Positions 8,397-16,872 of a stretch of 50,325 nt of DNA are shown here, in pieces (position 1 is the first letter of the stretch; each line of letters opens with the position of its first letter). This DNA comes from an uncultured Lachnospiraceae bacterium (lineage in GTDB: Bacteria > Bacillota > Clostridia > Lachnospirales > Lachnospiraceae), in NCBI GenBank assembly GCA_902773435.1, contig CACYEN010000044.1, forward strand, positions 1 through 50,325, in the 5' to 3' direction. The notes beneath the pieces were generated by a model. The model was not told the DNA's origin. It was given only the letters and a program-made list of their open reading frames with translations, and did not search any database. The position numbers and the translations under genes are program-made.

Positions 8397-9773
8397 ATGA
8401 TGAATACGACGATGACAGAGAGCGGGGCGGTCCGCGGGGAGGAGAGGAACGGCTGTGTGGTGTACAGGGGAATCCCCTACGCGGCTCCGCCCGTGGGAAG
8501 CCTCCGCTGGAAGATGCCGAAAGAGTGTGAGCCCTGGTCCGGGACGAGGGACTGCACGCGGTTCGGGAACATCGCGATGCAGACGCTTCCGACCGGCGAA
8601 ATGCCCTGGGACAAGCTGTATTACCGCGAATTCTACTCCTATCCGGAGTATATTCCGCCGATGAGCGAGGACTGCCTCTATCTCAATATCTGGACCCCGG
8701 CCGAAAGTCCCGCGGATAAGCTTCCTGTGGCGTTCTGGATCCACGGGGGCGGCTTCGGAGGGGGCTACGGCAGCGAGATCGAGTTCGACGGCGAGGAGTA
8801 CGCGAAGAGGGGCATGATCCTCGTGACGATCAATTACCGCTGCGGCGTGTTCGGCTTTCTCGCCCACCCGTGGCTGACGGCTGAGAGCGAGAGGGGCATC
8901 TCGGGAAATTACGGAATCTTCGATCAGATCGCCGCGCTCCGCTGGGTTTACCGGAACATCGCCTCCTTCGGAGGGGACCCGGGGAGGATCACGGTGTTCG
9001 GACAGTCCGCCGGGTGCATGAGCACGCAGGTACTCGTCTCAAGTGAACTCACGGAGAACCTCATAAGCGGCGCGATTCTTCAGAGCGGCGTACAGACAAC
9101 GGACAGGTTTCTCACGACGCCGACACTCGAGGCGGAGGAGAAGTACGGCGAGCGCATTGTGAAGATCTCCCGCGCGAAGAGCCTCGAGGAGCTCAGGGCC
9201 CTCGACGCGGAGACACTCATCGGCGCGAAGGCGCAGTTCGATATGGAACTCATGAGCGGGCGCTATAAGGATGAATTTGAGGACGGGTCCGACCGGCTCC
9301 GGATTGTTCCGAATGTCGACGGGTATCTGCTGAAGAAGACGGTCAGGGAGGTCTTCGCCGAGGGAACCATGAAGAAGATCCCCTATATCGCCGGCTGCTG
9401 CGCGGACGACCTGGCGACGACAGACGAGGACCGGGAGAAGGGAGATCCGGGAGCCCTGCTCAGGTGGAGCCGCGAGTGGTGCGGGAGGGCCGAGGAGCTC
9501 GGCAACCCGCCCGCCTACTGCTATGACTTCGAACATCTCCTCCCCGGAGAGAACGGGCAGATGGACAAACCGTTCCACTCGGCCGAACTCTGGTACGTGT
9601 TCGGAACGCTCGGCAGGTGCTGGAGAGCGATGAGTGAAGAGGATTACCGGCTGAGCGCGGAGATACTCGACGCGTGGACCGCTTTCATGAAGACGGGGAG
9701 CCCGAACACCGGCGGAGCGGAGACGTGGCGGCCGTACACGAAGGCGGATCCGTTTGTCCGGAAGTATGTGTGA
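8397..9773 (+). CDS. Type B carboxylesterase
   Basis: A 458-residue alpha/beta hydrolase of the type B carboxylesterase (para-nitrobenzyl esterase) family. It shows the N-terminal YRGIPYAAPPVG motif, the SEDCLYLNIW motif at about 90-99, the oxyanion loop HGGGF at 116-120 and the nucleophile elbow GQSAG with Ser 204. The usual elbow is GESAG, and Gln here is a known variant. The likely catalytic His is in HSAELWYVFG near the C-terminus. No signal peptide, so probably cytoplasmic. GAGGAG seven bases upstream supports the ATG at 8397; the ATG at 8400 is equally possible. It may split esters of plant phenolics or xenobiotics; the true substrate is unknown. Confidence 0.9.
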   Translation: MMNTTMTESGAVRGEERNGCVVYRGIPYAAPPVGSLRWKMPKECEPWSGTRDCTRFGNIAMQTLPTGEMPWDKLYYREFYSYPEYIPPMSEDCLYLNIWTPAESPADKLPVAFWIHGGGFGGGYGSEIEFDGEEYAKRGMILVTINYRCGVFGFLAHPWLTAESERGISGNYGIFDQIAALRWVYRNIASFGGDPGRITVFGQSAGCMSTQVLVSSELTENLISGAILQSGVQTTDRFLTTPTLEAEEKYGERIVKISRAKSLEELRALDAETLIGAKAQFDMELMSGRYKDEFEDGSDRLRIVPNVDGYLLKKTVREVFAEGTMKKIPYIAGCCADDLATTDEDREKGDPGALLRWSREWCGRAEELGNPPAYCYDFEHLLPGENGQMDKPFHSAELWYVFGTLGRCWRAMSEEDYRLSAEILDAWTAFMKTGSPNTGGAETWRPYTKADPFVRKYV

Positions 9774-9790
9774 CAGGGAAATGTGAAGAC

Positions 9791-9859
9791 GGGACGGCCC
9801 CCGCCGGCACTCGCCGCCTCGTGAAGAGGCGGAGGATGAGCGCAGGCGGGGGCCGTCCC
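9791..9859. terminator. Long convergent hairpin
   Basis: A perfect 15-bp stem (9791-9805 with 9845-9859) with an inner stem (9813-9820 with 9826-9832) sits between the convergent esterase and MFS genes. Neither side has a clear U-tract, so it may act as a bidirectional terminator or 3' mRNA barrier. Confidence 0.6.
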
Positions 9860-9871
9860 CGTCCGTCCGGA

Positions 9872-11071
9872 TCAGGTCCGGGCCGAGGAAGCCCTCCGTC
9901 CGTGGAGCCTCAGCAGAAGAAGGCCGATGATCAGCAGGATTGGGAAGATCACGGCACAGAGGATGCCCTTTCGCAGGTCATCCCCGAGAGCCGACGAAAT
10001 CAGTCCGACGTAGGTCGGGCCGCCGCTGCAGCCGACGTCCCCCGCGAGCGCGAGCAGCGCGAAGAGGGCGGTCCCTCCCACCGGAAGCGACGAGGCCGCG
10101 ATCGAGAAGGTGCCCGGCCACATGATGCCGACGGAGAAACCGCAGATCCCGCAGCCGATGAGCCCGAGCGCGGGAAGCGGCGATAGTGAGATGATGAGGT
10201 AGGAGAAGAGGCAGAGCGCGGAGCTGCCCGCGATGACGGGGCGGAGCGGGAGCTTCTCCCCGTACCTGCCGTAGATGACCCTCGACGTCCCCATCATGAC
10301 GGCAAAGAACATGGGACCCGCGAGATCTCCGACCGTCTTGCTCACGCCGAGACCCTGCTCGGCGAAGGTGGAGGCCCACTGGCTGACAGCCTGTTCGCTG
10401 GCGCCGGAGCAGACCATGAGCAGCATGAGGATCCAGAAGATGCCCGTGCGGAAGAGCTCCGGGATCGTCATCCCCTTCCCTCCGTCCGCGATGAGCGGAG
10501 CGATGGGAACTTTCGTGAACATGAGGAGGTTGGCGGCGGGGACCAGGGCCCAGAGGACTGCGAGAATCTTCCAGTTCGAGATCCCGAACACCGCGAAGAA
10601 AACGGTGGAGATCAGGACGACCCCGACGTGGCCCCAGCAGTAAAATGAGTGCAGAAGACTCATCGCCGCCTCCTTGTTCGGCGTCGGGCAGGCCTCCATG
10701 ATCGGGCTGACCAGAACTTCGAGGAGTCCGCCCCCTATCGCGTAGAGGATCGCGGAGACCAGGATCCCGACGTAGGGGTCGGGCAGGATTCCGGGCAGCA
10801 CCGCGAGGGAGACGAGGCCGAGCGCGGCCGTCAGGTCCGCGAGGATCATCGATGCCCGGTAGCCGATCCTGTCCACGAATGACACCGATATGAGGTCGAC
10901 GGCGAGCTGGACGCCGAAATTGATCGTCACGAGGAACGTGATCCTGGAGAGAGGAATCCCGTAGGTCCTGTGAAACGTGATGAAGAGCAGGGGAACGAAG
11001 TTATTGACGACAGCCTGCACGATGTATCCGAGAAAGCAGGCGTAGACTGTCTTCTGATAGTTTCTGTCCAT
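9872..11071 (-). CDS. MFS transporter, FucP-like
   Basis: A 399-residue protein with about 12 membrane helices. The central stretch GGLLEVLVSPIMEACPT, followed by SLLHSFYCWG, is typical of MFS proteins related to the fucose permease FucP. The frame is open much further upstream, but the hydrophobic protein starts cleanly at MDRNYQKTVYACFLGY, so I use the ATG at 11071. No Shine-Dalgarno site is seen before it, and a perfect 10-bp hairpin lies 11 bases upstream. It follows the carboxypeptidase gene on the same strand with a 74-base gap. A sugar or small-nutrient symporter is likely; substrate unknown. Confidence 0.83.
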   Translation of the reverse strand: MDRNYQKTVYACFLGYIVQAVVNNFVPLLFITFHRTYGIPLSRITFLVTINFGVQLAVDLISVSFVDRIGYRASMILADLTAALGLVSLAVLPGILPDPYVGILVSAILYAIGGGLLEVLVSPIMEACPTPNKEAAMSLLHSFYCWGHVGVVLISTVFFAVFGISNWKILAVLWALVPAANLLMFTKVPIAPLIADGGKGMTIPELFRTGIFWILMLLMVCSGASEQAVSQWASTFAEQGLGVSKTVGDLAGPMFFAVMMGTSRVIYGRYGEKLPLRPVIAGSSALCLFSYLIISLSPLPALGLIGCGICGFSVGIMWPGTFSIAASSLPVGGTALFALLALAGDVGCSGGPTYVGLISSALGDDLRKGILCAVIFPILLIIGLLLLRLHGRRASSART

Positions 11072-11082
11072 ATTGCGCGTGT

Positions 11083-11108
11083 ACAGCCGGGGCCTGTTCC
11101 CCGGCTGT
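11083..11108 (-). promoter_or_regulatory. Hairpin just before the MFS start
   Basis: A 10-bp perfect stem (11083-11092 with 11099-11108) with a six-base loop lies between the carboxypeptidase stop and the MFS start. On the minus strand it has no U-tract, so it is a poor terminator. It occupies the place where a ribosome binding site would be expected. Confidence 0.45.
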
Positions 11109-11145
11109 CTCCCTTTCTTTTGTTCTGATTCAGGCTTCCCCGCTT

Positions 11146-12294
11146 TTATTCGACGCCGTAGAAGGCGAGGAATTCCTCGAGAGTCAGGCCGTTCTCCATG
11201 ATGTAGGCGGCAGCCTCGGTGCCGACGTACCTGAAGTGCCAAGGCTCGTACATGATCCCCGTGATGTCCTCTTTCCCGTCCGGGAAGCGCACGATGAAGC
11301 CGTACTCGTGGCAGTGGGCGCTCATGTACCGGTACATCCCGGTCTCCTCGAGGCTCCGGCCTTTCTGCTCGTAATAGGTGTCGGTGATATCCGCCGCGAG
11401 CCCGGTCTGGTGCTCGCTCGTGCCCGGGACGGCGACGATCCGGGCCGCCTCATCCTCACCGTATTCCGCAGCCTTCTCGTCAAACAGCTCTTTCTGCGTG
11501 TAGTAGTCGCGGTATCCCGACGAGAGGACGACGCTGTGTCCGGCATTCCTCGTGGCGGCGACCATGGCCTCCAGGGGTTCCCTGATGCGGTAGTCCACCC
11601 GGATATCCTCGACTTCAGTCACCTCGGGCGCATAGTCGGCGATCGAGTGGGTGGGATTCGCGAGAATGAATTCCCAGCTGCTGACGTCGATATCCGGGAG
11701 GTCATCCGGCCTGCCCGCGAGCGGGTTGAGCAGTTCGGAGACGGGGATATCCGGCGGGGACGCCTCCGAAAGGGCGGGTACTTCGGAGAAACCGCTGCCG
11801 GACGCGCCGGCCTGGTCCGGGGAAGCCGAGAGTTCCGCCTGCAGGGACGAGAGAGCAGGTTCGGCGGAAGCACCCGCGGCAGCCCCCTTCTTTCCCGAGC
11901 CCCTGACTGCGGCGATGATAACCCCTGCGACAAGCGCGGCGACGACCGCGATGAGCACGGCTTTCTGTATGAGGACCTGCTGCCGCCTCTTCTCGGCGGC
12001 CTTTCTCCGCCGGTCGACGCGGCCCCGGGCGGACCGCGACGCCGCCATACGGGCTCTCAGCTCGGCGATGTCATTCTGCGCGGGCGTCTCCCCGGCGGCT
12101 CCCTCTCTGCCGTCGGAAGGCCGTCTTTTCCGAGGCACTCCGCGGTCAGAAGCCGTTTCCGTCCGGGAAACCCCGCGGCGGGTATTCCTGCCCGTCCGCG
12201 CGGATCTGCCTCCGGAACCTCTGTCCGTCCCCCGGGACAGGCCGTCGGTTTCTCTCCCTGTCCGGGCGGGCCTTTTCTTCTTTCTCACTTCCAT
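11146..12294 (-). CDS. VanY-like D-alanyl-D-alanine carboxypeptidase
   Basis: A 382-residue M15B peptidase. Residues 1-107 are extremely basic (Arg/Lys-rich) and cytoplasmic. A single membrane helix lies at about 110-130, a low-complexity Ala/Ser linker at 135-185, and the VanY domain at 200-380. Zinc ligands are visible as SEHQTGLAAD (His 295, Asp 302) and EPWH (catalytic Glu 350, His 353). The enzyme trims the terminal D-Ala of peptidoglycan stems outside the membrane. The frame is open 44 residues further upstream, but GGAG six bases before the ATG at 12294 sets this start. The long basic N-terminus is unusual and could contact nucleic acid or acidic lipids (inference). Confidence 0.88.
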   Translation of the reverse strand: MEVRKKKRPARTGRETDGLSRGTDRGSGGRSARTGRNTRRGVSRTETASDRGVPRKRRPSDGREGAAGETPAQNDIAELRARMAASRSARGRVDRRRKAAEKRRQQVLIQKAVLIAVVAALVAGVIIAAVRGSGKKGAAAGASAEPALSSLQAELSASPDQAGASGSGFSEVPALSEASPPDIPVSELLNPLAGRPDDLPDIDVSSWEFILANPTHSIADYAPEVTEVEDIRVDYRIREPLEAMVAATRNAGHSVVLSSGYRDYYTQKELFDEKAAEYGEDEAARIVAVPGTSEHQTGLAADITDTYYEQKGRSLEETGMYRYMSAHCHEYGFIVRFPDGKEDITGIMYEPWHFRYVGTEAAAYIMENGLTLEEFLAFYGVE

Positions 12295-12404
12295 GGATGT
12301 CTCCTGCGCAGCCTCCTGCCATGCCGGCCCGGCAGCCGGGCCCGTAAAAGCGGTGAAGCGTTTCCTGGTATCGGAAGGGGCGGCACCTTCCGGCCCCCTA
12401 ATCA

Positions 12405-12410
12405 AGTATA
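12405..12410 (-). promoter_or_regulatory. Possible -10 box for the carboxypeptidase gene
   Basis: TATACT on the minus strand, 111 bases before the start at 12294. The -35 region is poor, so this is a weak call. Confidence 0.3.
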
Positions 12411-12465
12411 TCGTATCAGCGGCCAAAATGCTCAGGATTTTTTACTTTACGTGAAATGGGGCGCA

Positions 12466-12494
12466 TTGACCGGTATCTCTAAAAATGATATAGT
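12466..12494 (+). promoter_or_regulatory. Promoter for the antiporter gene
   Basis: TTGACC (12466-12471), a 17-base spacer and TATAGT (12489-12494), about 54 bases before the start codon at 12548. Confidence 0.8.
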
Positions 12495-12547
12495 TTTTCT
12501 GCTTTCTTTAGATTGATAAAGCAGGTAATTGTGAGGAGGTCATTTCA

Positions 12548-13552
12548 ATGCTGCAGAACATACTTCTATTCGTACTTGGCCTTGTCTGCCTGATTCTGGG
12601 CGGAAACTGGTTCGTGGACGGGGCGGCGGGCATAGCCCGGAAATTTCATCTTCCGGAGCTCCTGATCGGCGCCACCGTCGTTTCGATCGGGACGACACTG
12701 CCGGAGGTCATGGTCTCCACGACGTCAGCGCTCAAGGGAATCGGCTCCATCGCCTACGGCAACGCGGTCGGCTCCGTCATCTGCAACACCGCGCTGATCG
12801 CCGCGGTCACGATCGCGGTGAAGCCGGCGAAGACGGACCGGGACGCGCTGAAGATCCCGGTGACCTTCTTCTTCGCGGCAGCCCTGCTCTACCTCTACGC
12901 GGCATATATAAAGGGGAACTTCAGCAGGCCGTTCGGCATCGTGATGCTCGTGATCTTCGCGGCCTATATGGCGATCTCCGTTCTCCGGATGACCGGCGGA
13001 AAGAAGATGAAAGACCTGGATCCTGCAGGCGGGAAGGCCGCTTCCGGCAGCGCCACGGCCGATGAAGCCGCGAAGGACGAGCCGCTCGTCAAGATGATCG
13101 TCATGCTCGTCGTGGGAGCCGCGCTGATCGCGGTCGGGGCGAACCTCCTCGTCGACAACGGCACCGCGATCGCGAAGGCGCTCGGCGTGCCCGAGACCGT
13201 GATCGCGCTGACCTTCGTCGCTCTCGGGACCTCCCTTCCGGAGCTGGTCACGGCGATTACATCGCTCGCGAAGGGACACGGCGCGCTGTCGCTCGGCAAC
13301 ATCATCGGAGCGAACCTCTTCAACCTCGTCCTCGTGTGCGGCGTCTCCATCACGCTCGCGCCGTTCCGGCTTCCCGAAGGAGCGGTGTTCCTCGGGAGAA
13401 ATTCTTCGCTCACGCTGGAGCTTCCGGTCATGATGGCGGTCATGCTGATCATGACGGTTCCGGCACTGGTCAAGGGGAAGCTCTACAGATGGCAGGGCAT
13501 CCTTATGCTCGGCATCTACGCGGCCTTCTGCGCGATCCAGTTCACACTGTGA
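12548..13552 (+). CDS. Calcium/sodium antiporter (CaCA family, YrbG-like)
   Basis: A 334-residue protein with about ten membrane helices in two inverted halves. Each half has the alpha-repeat that forms the ion site: VSIGTTLPEVMVSTTSA in the first and VALGTSLPELVTAITS, followed by GNIIGANLFN, in the second. A charged cytoplasmic loop (about residues 155-180) joins the halves. The family swaps Na+ for Ca2+ across the cytoplasmic membrane. AGGAGG before the ATG and a strong promoter set the gene apart as a single-gene unit, divergent from the carboxypeptidase gene. Confidence 0.9.
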   Translation: MLQNILLFVLGLVCLILGGNWFVDGAAGIARKFHLPELLIGATVVSIGTTLPEVMVSTTSALKGIGSIAYGNAVGSVICNTALIAAVTIAVKPAKTDRDALKIPVTFFFAAALLYLYAAYIKGNFSRPFGIVMLVIFAAYMAISVLRMTGGKKMKDLDPAGGKAASGSATADEAAKDEPLVKMIVMLVVGAALIAVGANLLVDNGTAIAKALGVPETVIALTFVALGTSLPELVTAITSLAKGHGALSLGNIIGANLFNLVLVCGVSITLAPFRLPEGAVFLGRNSSLTLELPVMMAVMLIMTVPALVKGKLYRWQGILMLGIYAAFCAIQFTL

Positions 13553-13585
13553 TTCCCCCGGGCAGGCATTCCCGGCCCCGGAAAG

Positions 13586-13606
13586 CCGTTCGCGGAAACG
13601 GGTTTT
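13586..13606 (+). terminator. Weak terminator-like hairpin
   Basis: A short 5-bp stem (13586-13590 with 13597-13601) is followed by GGTTTTG. It lies just after the antiporter gene and before the next promoter. The stem is short, so confidence is low. Confidence 0.35.
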
Positions 13607-13628
13607 GAAGAGGGCAAAGCGGATAGAA

Positions 13629-13657
13629 TTGAGCCCGCAAATATGATATGGTATATA
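13629..13657 (+). promoter_or_regulatory. Promoter for the 5'-nucleotidase gene
   Basis: TTGAGC (13629-13634), a 17-base spacer and TATATA (13652-13657), 45 bases before the start codon at 13703. Confidence 0.7.
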
Positions 13658-13702
13658 GAAAGGACCTGTTGCCGGAAGAGGGTTCTGCAGAAGGAGGAAA
13701 CC

Positions 13703-15916
13703 ATGAAGAAACGACTGCTTACAGCGGTTCTCGCGCTGACATTTCTGACATTCGCCGCGCCCGTCCGCGCGGAGGAGGTACAGGTTGAGGGCAGCGGCCT
13801 TCAGCACGATCTCGTCATTCTCTTTACGAGCGATGTCCACTGCGGCGTCGACGAGAATTTTACGCTCGCGGGCCTTTCCGAGATCAGGAAGGCCTATGAG
13901 CAGGAGGGAGACTACACGCTGCTCGTGGACGACGGCGACTTCATTCAGGGCGAGCCGATCGGGACCCTGACGAAGGGCAGCGCCCTTATCGATCTCATGA
14001 ACGCGGAGGGATACGATATCGCGATCCCCGGAAACCACGAGTACGACTACGGGATGGACAGGTTCCTCGAACTGGCGGGGAAAGCAGAGTTCCCGTATAT
14101 CAGCGCCAACTTCAACAAAGAGGGCGAGCTCTTATTCCCGGCCTACGTGATCAGGGAATTTGACGGCGTGAAGTTCGGCTTTGTGGGCGTCACGACTCCG
14201 AAGACGCTGACCTCCTCGAACCCGAAGAACTTCCGGGATGCCGATGGCAATTTTATCTACGGTTTCTTCGAGGACACGACCGGCAAGCTTCTCTACGGGA
14301 AGGTCCAGGAAGCCGTGGACGCAGCCAGGTCCGAGGGGGCTGAATACGTGATCCTGGTCGCCCATCTCGGAAATGAGGACATCTGCTCGCCGTGGCGCTA
14401 TGACCAGGTGGTCGCGAACACCGAGGGGATCGACGTGGTTCTCGACGGCCACAGCCACGACACGGACCAGGTCGTGATGAAGAACAAAAACGGCGAGGAC
14501 GTGATCCGGTCCGCCGTCGGGACGAAGATGCAGTGCATCGGGACGATGCGCTTCGCGGCTGACGGGACCATCACAAACAACCTCCTCACCTGGGACTTCG
14601 ATATGCCCGCCGATACGATGTTCGGAATCCGGAACGGGATGACCGAAGCCATGGACAAGGCGACGGGAGACCTGGACGCGATAATGTCCGAGGTGCTGGC
14701 TGAGACGGCGTTTGACCTCACCATCAACGACCCGGAAGCGGTCGACAGCGAGGGCGTTCCGGTCAGGATCGTGCGCCGCGCCGAGACGAACCTGGGCGAC
14801 CTGGTGGCCGATGCCTTCCGGGACGCGACGGGAGCGGATATCGCACTCGTAAACGGCGGAGCCATACGCGCCTCTATTCCCGCCGGCAAGATCACGAAAG
14901 GAGATATTCTGACGGTACAGCCTTTCAATAACAAGGTCTCGGTGATCGAGGCTACCGGGCAGCAGGTTCTCGACGCGCTTGAGTGGGGCGCGAGAGCGGT
15001 TCCCGAAGAAAACGGCGGTTTCCTCCAGGTGTCCGGACTGACTTACGAGATTTACCCGGATATCGAGTCATCCTGCACGGAGGACGAGGACGGCATGTTT
15101 ACCGGGATTACCGGCGAATACCGCGTGAAGAACGTCCTCGTGGGCGGGGAGCCCCTTGATCCCGGCAGGACATACAGCATCTGCTCCGACGACTATCTTG
15201 TGCGGGAGAACGGCGACGGATTCACGATGTTCGACGGCGCGAAGGTCCTCGGGGACGGGGTGATACTTTCCAATCAGGCGGTTCTCAACTACATCACGGA
15301 TACTCTCGGCGGCGAGATCGGGGAGGAGTATGAGAATCCCTACGGACAGGGCCGCATCACCGCGGCAGAGGGGCAGGGCCCGGACGAGGTCCTGACCGTG
15401 AGCGGGGAGAGCACCGCTTCGAGCGTCCCGTCCGAGGCCGAGAGCGTCCCGACTGAGACCGGATGGCTCGAGGGTCCGGTTGTGGGTGTGAAGGACGGAT
15501 GGATTGCCGTGAGGGATCCCGACGGCAACATTATCACGATCAACTGTACCGACATGGATATGACGGGGGTCGTACCAGGCGGCACCATCTGGATCGAATA
15601 CGAGAAGACCGGGGATTCCTACAGGGGAACCTCCTACGAGTACACCAGCCCGGTGATCGAGCCCGAACAGGAGTACTACGAGGAGGACCCGCAGGACGAG
15701 AACTTCTTCGTGGAGGAGAACGAGTATTACGAGGACGTTCCGGCGGAGGGCGGCGGCTACTACGAAGAGGATGCCGGAGAGGACACCGGAGAGGACGTCT
15801 ACTACGAGGAGTTTACCGGGGAGGACGTCTACTACGAGGAGGGAGCTCCGGCGGAGGACGACGGCTTCTACGAGGAATTCGAGGAGAATGAAGAGTTCTT
15901 TGAGGTGCTGGAATGA
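13703..15916 (+). CDS. Secreted 5'-nucleotidase/2',3'-cyclic phosphodiesterase
   Basis: A 737-residue protein with a signal peptide ending near APVRAEE (about 23). The metallophosphatase domain shows its metal motifs in order: FTSDVHC, VDDGDFIQG, PGNHEYDYG, ILVAHLGNED and VVLDGHSHDT. The 5'-nucleotidase C-domain follows, with LGDLVADAFRDATG and LVNGGAIRASIP. It should strip phosphate from extracellular nucleotides to recover nucleosides. After about residue 650 the protein ends in a striking acidic tail of about 80 residues, full of YYEE, EEF and EDVYYEE units. AAGGAGG sets the ATG at 13703; a longer frame from 13643 lacks a binding site. No LPXTG motif. Confidence 0.9.
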   Translation: MKKRLLTAVLALTFLTFAAPVRAEEVQVEGSGLQHDLVILFTSDVHCGVDENFTLAGLSEIRKAYEQEGDYTLLVDDGDFIQGEPIGTLTKGSALIDLMNAEGYDIAIPGNHEYDYGMDRFLELAGKAEFPYISANFNKEGELLFPAYVIREFDGVKFGFVGVTTPKTLTSSNPKNFRDADGNFIYGFFEDTTGKLLYGKVQEAVDAARSEGAEYVILVAHLGNEDICSPWRYDQVVANTEGIDVVLDGHSHDTDQVVMKNKNGEDVIRSAVGTKMQCIGTMRFAADGTITNNLLTWDFDMPADTMFGIRNGMTEAMDKATGDLDAIMSEVLAETAFDLTINDPEAVDSEGVPVRIVRRAETNLGDLVADAFRDATGADIALVNGGAIRASIPAGKITKGDILTVQPFNNKVSVIEATGQQVLDALEWGARAVPEENGGFLQVSGLTYEIYPDIESSCTEDEDGMFTGITGEYRVKNVLVGGEPLDPGRTYSICSDDYLVRENGDGFTMFDGAKVLGDGVILSNQAVLNYITDTLGGEIGEEYENPYGQGRITAAEGQGPDEVLTVSGESTASSVPSEAESVPTETGWLEGPVVGVKDGWIAVRDPDGNIITINCTDMDMTGVVPGGTIWIEYEKTGDSYRGTSYEYTSPVIEPEQEYYEEDPQDENFFVEENEYYEDVPAEGGGYYEEDAGEDTGEDVYYEEFTGEDVYYEEGAPAEDDGFYEEFEENEEFFEVLE

Positions 15917-15944
15917 CCGGGACCTCGGAGGGGTGAACGACCAT

Positions 15945-16769
15945 ATGGATAATCGGATATACAGCAATAACCTGACCGGAGGGGGCGGCAAATCCGCCCT
16001 TCTTCGGCTGTTCGCGGGAATTCTGCTCGCCGCGGCAGTGTTCTTCGGAGCCGCCTTATCCGCGGCGGGGGCCGGGGACCTGACGTGCCGGATAAGAGGA
16101 TCGCTGCCGGTGAACACATGGAAGGTTCTGGAGAAGCCGGGCATGTCGGGAAGGCGCCTGAACCTCTACAGGATCAGGGTCCCGAAAAGATCCGTGGTGT
16201 TCTTCGACATGCGGAGGACGACGAGCAATGACAGGTATGCCGCGCTGATGCTCTGGAAGGACAGGGAGGAGCCCCTGTTTGTCCCGGTCGACGGCGCCGA
16301 GACCAACTGCCTCGAGATGTGCAGTACCCGGGGTGTCCCTTCCGCGACCGTCGTGAACGTCACGCACTGCGCCTTCATGGACGAGGGGACCTATTACGTG
16401 GCGGCGATGCCGGGTGCGCTCCGGGTGAGGATGAGGATCCGCTCGGTCAAGAACAGGGAGAACAGGACCATGGAGACGGCCTGGGTGCTGAAGAAGAACG
16501 TCGAGGTGACCGCTGTCTCCACCGCGGGTATGCGCTACACCAAGTGGTTCAGGCTGAAGCTCTCCTCCCCGCGGAAGCTCAGGTTCAAGACGAATATGCG
16601 GGACATCATCAGGATCTGCGACGCCGCGGGGCATGAGCAGGAGATCGTCGGCAGCACGAAGTACAACGGAAATGCCTGCATGACCACCAGGGTTCTCGGG
16701 AAGGGAGTCTGGTACGTGAAGATCCTGCGCACGCCGAAGGATTCCGCCGCTTTCTTCAGGTGGACGTGA
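15945..16769 (+). CDS. Secreted protein of unknown function
   Basis: A 274-residue protein with a long signal or anchor segment (about residues 20-46: ALLRLFAGILLAAAVFFGAAL, ending ALSAAGAG when split). The mature part is basic and predicted beta-rich, with two halves that may be related: RIRVPKRSVVFFDMRR and FRLKLSSPRKLRFKTN, each beginning a new strand group. I recognise no family. It begins 28 bases after the 5'-nucleotidase stop and is probably cotranscribed with it. The ATG at 15945 has GGAGGGG 11 bases upstream; the in-frame GTG at 15933 is too close to that site. A wall or surface role is inferred only from export and neighbours. Confidence 0.6.
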   Translation: MDNRIYSNNLTGGGGKSALLRLFAGILLAAAVFFGAALSAAGAGDLTCRIRGSLPVNTWKVLEKPGMSGRRLNLYRIRVPKRSVVFFDMRRTTSNDRYAALMLWKDREEPLFVPVDGAETNCLEMCSTRGVPSATVVNVTHCAFMDEGTYYVAAMPGALRVRMRIRSVKNRENRTMETAWVLKKNVEVTAVSTAGMRYTKWFRLKLSSPRKLRFKTNMRDIIRICDAAGHEQEIVGSTKYNGNACMTTRVLGKGVWYVKILRTPKDSAAFFRWT

Positions 16770-16872
16770 AGCCTGCAAAAGTCCGGGGCGGATTAAGCCG
16801 GTGAGCTGAGGGGCGGTGTTTTTTGAAATGCGGGGAAGGATACAGGGCGTGCTGGTGCCACGGGAGGGATGG

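Noticed and set aside
6248-8398. 716-residue minus-strand open frame opposite the ABC fusion
   Set aside because: It arises from high G+C codon bias in the opposite frame; composition is Arg/His/Asp-rich, while the plus strand has complete ABC motifs.
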